Source of the DNA: RUG023 sp900315435
GTDB taxonomy: Bacteria; Spirochaetota; Spirochaetia; Sphaerochaetales; Sphaerochaetaceae
Assembly: GCA_902788205.1 (NCBI GenBank)
Contig: CADAJJ010000002.1
Location: 45,067-109,066, forward strand
Direction: 5' to 3'
Length of the DNA: 64,000 bases
The notes below the pieces were generated by a model. That model had not been told where the DNA came from, made no database searches, and saw only the letters and a program-made list of their open reading frames with translations. Numbering within the stretch: position 1 is the stretch's first letter; each line of letters begins with the position of its first letter. The position numbers were made by a program, and so were the translations under genes. This document shows, in pieces, positions 62,790-64,000 of the stretch.

Positions 62790-62801
62790 CTTGTGTACAA
62801 G
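62790..62801. promoter_or_regulatory. Probable GntR operator, copy 2
   Basis: CTTGTGTACAAG, with arms CTTGT and ACAAG, has the same flanks as copy 1 (ATTTCTTGTRTRCAAGTT in common). The copies are 98 bases apart, one near each divergent promoter, so the regulator encoded beside them may control both itself and the TRAP operon, perhaps by looping. Confidence 0.6.
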
Positions 62802-62904
62802 TTGCAAACTTATGTTATGCTTTCCCTGAGGATTATCGAAAAACAGTTGAAATCTTCAATAATCGTAGAAAACATATTACACTCAACTCTATAGGAGTCA
62901 GGGA

Positions 62905-63708
62905 ATGGAACAGGAAGTCACTTTCTCCGCCGAGGAGATGTATCGAATCTTACGAGGAGAAATTCTCTCCCTTGCCTTGGTGCCTGGGTCTCTCATTAGT
63001 GAGAACCTAATCAGTGAGCGGTTTCACACAAGCAGAACACCAGTACGGGGCGTGTTCGCTCATCTCGAGCGGGATAACCTGTTGTCCGTGATTCCGAAAT
63101 CCGGAACGTATGTCAGCCTAATCGACTTAGAACGGGCTTTTCAAAGTCTGTACATTCGAATACAGGTGGAGACTGCCGTCATGGAGGAACTCGCCCGACA
63201 CGGAAACTCGATTTTTTTCAGCCAGCTTGAGAACAATTTGAACCAACAGAAAGAAGCGATTATCAAGGGAGTCTTCCCTGAATCCTGGTATAAGATTGAT
63301 TCTCAATTTCATGCAATCTGTATGCTTTCTGTCGGGCGAGAACATGTGTGGGATATTCTGCAAAATCTCAGCACCGATTATACCCGTTACCGCAACCTTG
63401 ACTATCTTGCAGCCAATAAAGCAGACAGAAAAGCATTTGAAAGCCTGTACGAAGAACACCTTACATTGTTTAAGCTGATGAAGGAACACGCTACTTACTC
63501 AATTCGCTATGCTGTCACCAACCATCTGTATAGTGGCATCATCAGACGGGGAAAGAATTTTCAGGATAAGTACGAGCAGTATCTCACTCCCTCCTCTCAC
63601 CATATCAAGGAGATTTTGCTCAATATCAAACTCCAACTGAAAGACGCCCAAAACACAATTAAACATTCCCAAACTGGCTATGGACAAGAGTTCGAAGCTT
63701 TGGTATAG
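62905..63708 (+). CDS. FadR-subfamily GntR regulator of the TRAP operon
   Basis: A 267-residue regulator with a winged helix (LVPGSLISENLISERFHTSRTPVRGVFAHLERDNLLSVIP) and a long helical FCD-type ligand domain (ESWYKIDSQFHAICMLSVGREHVWDIL, LYEEHLTLFKLMKEH). GGAG precedes the ATG. It is divergent from the cupin-TRAP operon and separated from it by the repeated operator-like sites, so it most likely controls that operon in response to the transported acid. The C-terminal 35 residues extend beyond the usual domain. Confidence 0.92.
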   Translation: MEQEVTFSAEEMYRILRGEILSLALVPGSLISENLISERFHTSRTPVRGVFAHLERDNLLSVIPKSGTYVSLIDLERAFQSLYIRIQVETAVMEELARHGNSIFFSQLENNLNQQKEAIIKGVFPESWYKIDSQFHAICMLSVGREHVWDILQNLSTDYTRYRNLDYLAANKADRKAFESLYEEHLTLFKLMKEHATYSIRYAVTNHLYSGIIRRGKNFQDKYEQYLTPSSHHIKEILLNIKLQLKDAQNTIKHSQTGYGQEFEALV

Positions 63709-63723
63709 TCAGTCATGTTTCCT

Positions 63724-63795
63724 GCGGGCGTAGCTCAGTGGGAGAGCACTGCTTTCACACGGCAGGGGTCGGTGGTCCAATCCCACCCGCCCGTA
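63724..63795 (+). tRNA. tRNA-Val (CAC)
   Basis: A full cloverleaf can be drawn: acceptor GCGGGCG with CGCCCGT, D stem GCTC/GAGC with loop AGTGGGA, anticodon stem CTGCT/GGCAG with loop TTCACAC (anticodon CAC), a five-base variable loop and T stem GGTGG/CCACC. CCA is not encoded. The T loop reads TCCAATC, so position 55, nearly always T, is C. A terminator follows closely. Confidence 0.9.
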
Positions 63796-63802
63796 TCAGA
63801 CA

Positions 63803-63833
63803 GGTCTTGCACCTTCGGGTGCAAGGCCTTTTT
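63803..63833 (+). terminator. Terminator behind tRNA-Val
   Basis: GGTCTTGCACC pairs with GGTGCAAGGCC over 11 bases (one G-T) around the stable loop TTCG, followed by TTTTT. Confidence 0.9.
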
Positions 63834-63849
63834 ACTTAGTATAAATTGA

Positions 63850-63875
63850 TTTGGGACCCCTCTCGGAGTCCCAAA
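63850..63875 (-). terminator. Hairpin behind the right-end partial gene
   Basis: TTTGGGACCCC and GGAGTCCCAAA pair over 11 bases (one G-T) with a four-base loop. It lies 24 bases behind the stop of the minus-strand gene that enters from the right. The T run on the minus side is weak (TCAATTTAT). Confidence 0.6.
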
Positions 63876-63899
63876 CACAGTATCTGTCGACAATATTGG

Positions 63900-64000
63900 T
63901 TAGCGCAGATCCTGGGTCTTGATCCAATCCTGGTCGGTGTAGGTACGGTTCTCGCCGCACATCGCCCAGATGAAGGTGTAGTTCGTCGTGCCCGCCCCCG
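63900..64000 (-). CDS. 3' end of a gene that runs past the window edge
   Basis: The last 33 codons read GTTNYTFIWAMCGENRTYTD and then QDWIKTQDLR before a TAA at 63902-63900. The codons are G/C-ending as in the 31-54 kb part. I do not recognise the family from this fragment alone. A hairpin follows the stop. Confidence 0.7.
   Translation of the reverse strand, partial: GAGTTNYTFIWAMCGENRTYTDQDWIKTQDLR

Noticed and set aside
1..64000. CRISPR arrays, insertion sequences and integrases
   Set aside because: No regularly spaced direct repeats, no transposase motifs and no tyrosine or serine recombinase motifs were found in any frame.

Overview
The window most likely comes from a free-living or gut-type spirochaete close to Sphaerochaeta. 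This is an inference from the secreted binding proteins, whose signal peptides end in AQGGKE, ANGGSHE-like or ANGASES stretches typical of Spirochaetota, from the many sugar ABC importers that lack their own ATPase, and from the mix of YesM/YesN two-component systems, FadR-type regulators and TRAP transport. No rRNA, CRISPR array, transposase, integrase or replication origin was found. One tRNA gene (Val, anticodon CAC) lies near the right end.

Layout. 1-2400 holds no convincing gene but has unusual palindromes and a 32-base alternating purine-pyrimidine tract. 2401-8335 carries an alpha-galacturonidase-type GH4 enzyme, an orphan AraC-type response regulator, and an amidohydrolase, an IlvD/Edd dehydratase and a 2-hydroxyacid dehydrogenase that together look like an oxidative sugar-acid route. 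8613-21521 is a minus-strand hemicellulose oligosaccharide locus: two permeases, a binding protein, a GHL6-type putative hydrolase, a FadR regulator, a GH3 beta-glucosidase with inverted domain order, a GH31 alpha-xylosidase-type enzyme and a GH2 beta-mannosidase. A probable operator lies at its promoter. 21950-22503 is a toxin-antitoxin pair with both genes frameshifted. 22691-30704 is a fructan/sucrose locus (two permeases, GH32, binding protein, YesN and YesM).

From about 31 kb to 54 kb the DNA is visibly richer in G+C. It holds a third ABC importer (31049-34129), then a split transketolase with an SDR dehydrogenase and a GntR repressor, an orphan YesM kinase, a GH20 hexosaminidase, a queuosine-precursor transporter with an adjoining radical SAM enzyme, YhbY, an acyl-CoA synthetase, and an operon of FolC, ThpR, a methyltransferase and an unknown repeat protein. 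A redox group follows (TlpA thioredoxin, a 42-residue CXXC protein, a polyferredoxin-like membrane protein), then an M20 peptidase, a GH13 glucosidase and a HAD phosphatase. Several genes here have a -10 box only 6-7 bases before the ATG and no ribosome binding site, which suggests leaderless mRNAs.

From 54.3 kb to the tRNA the composition becomes AT-richer again. This part has the remains of two phage-defence modules (AAA15 ATPase with a small partner, and AAA15 with RloB), which flank an intact nitroreductase-Rrf2-oxidoreductase operon. A TRAP transporter operon with a cupin follows, then a divergent FadR-type regulator whose probable operators are repeated in the shared spacer. The window ends in the 3' end of a minus-strand gene.
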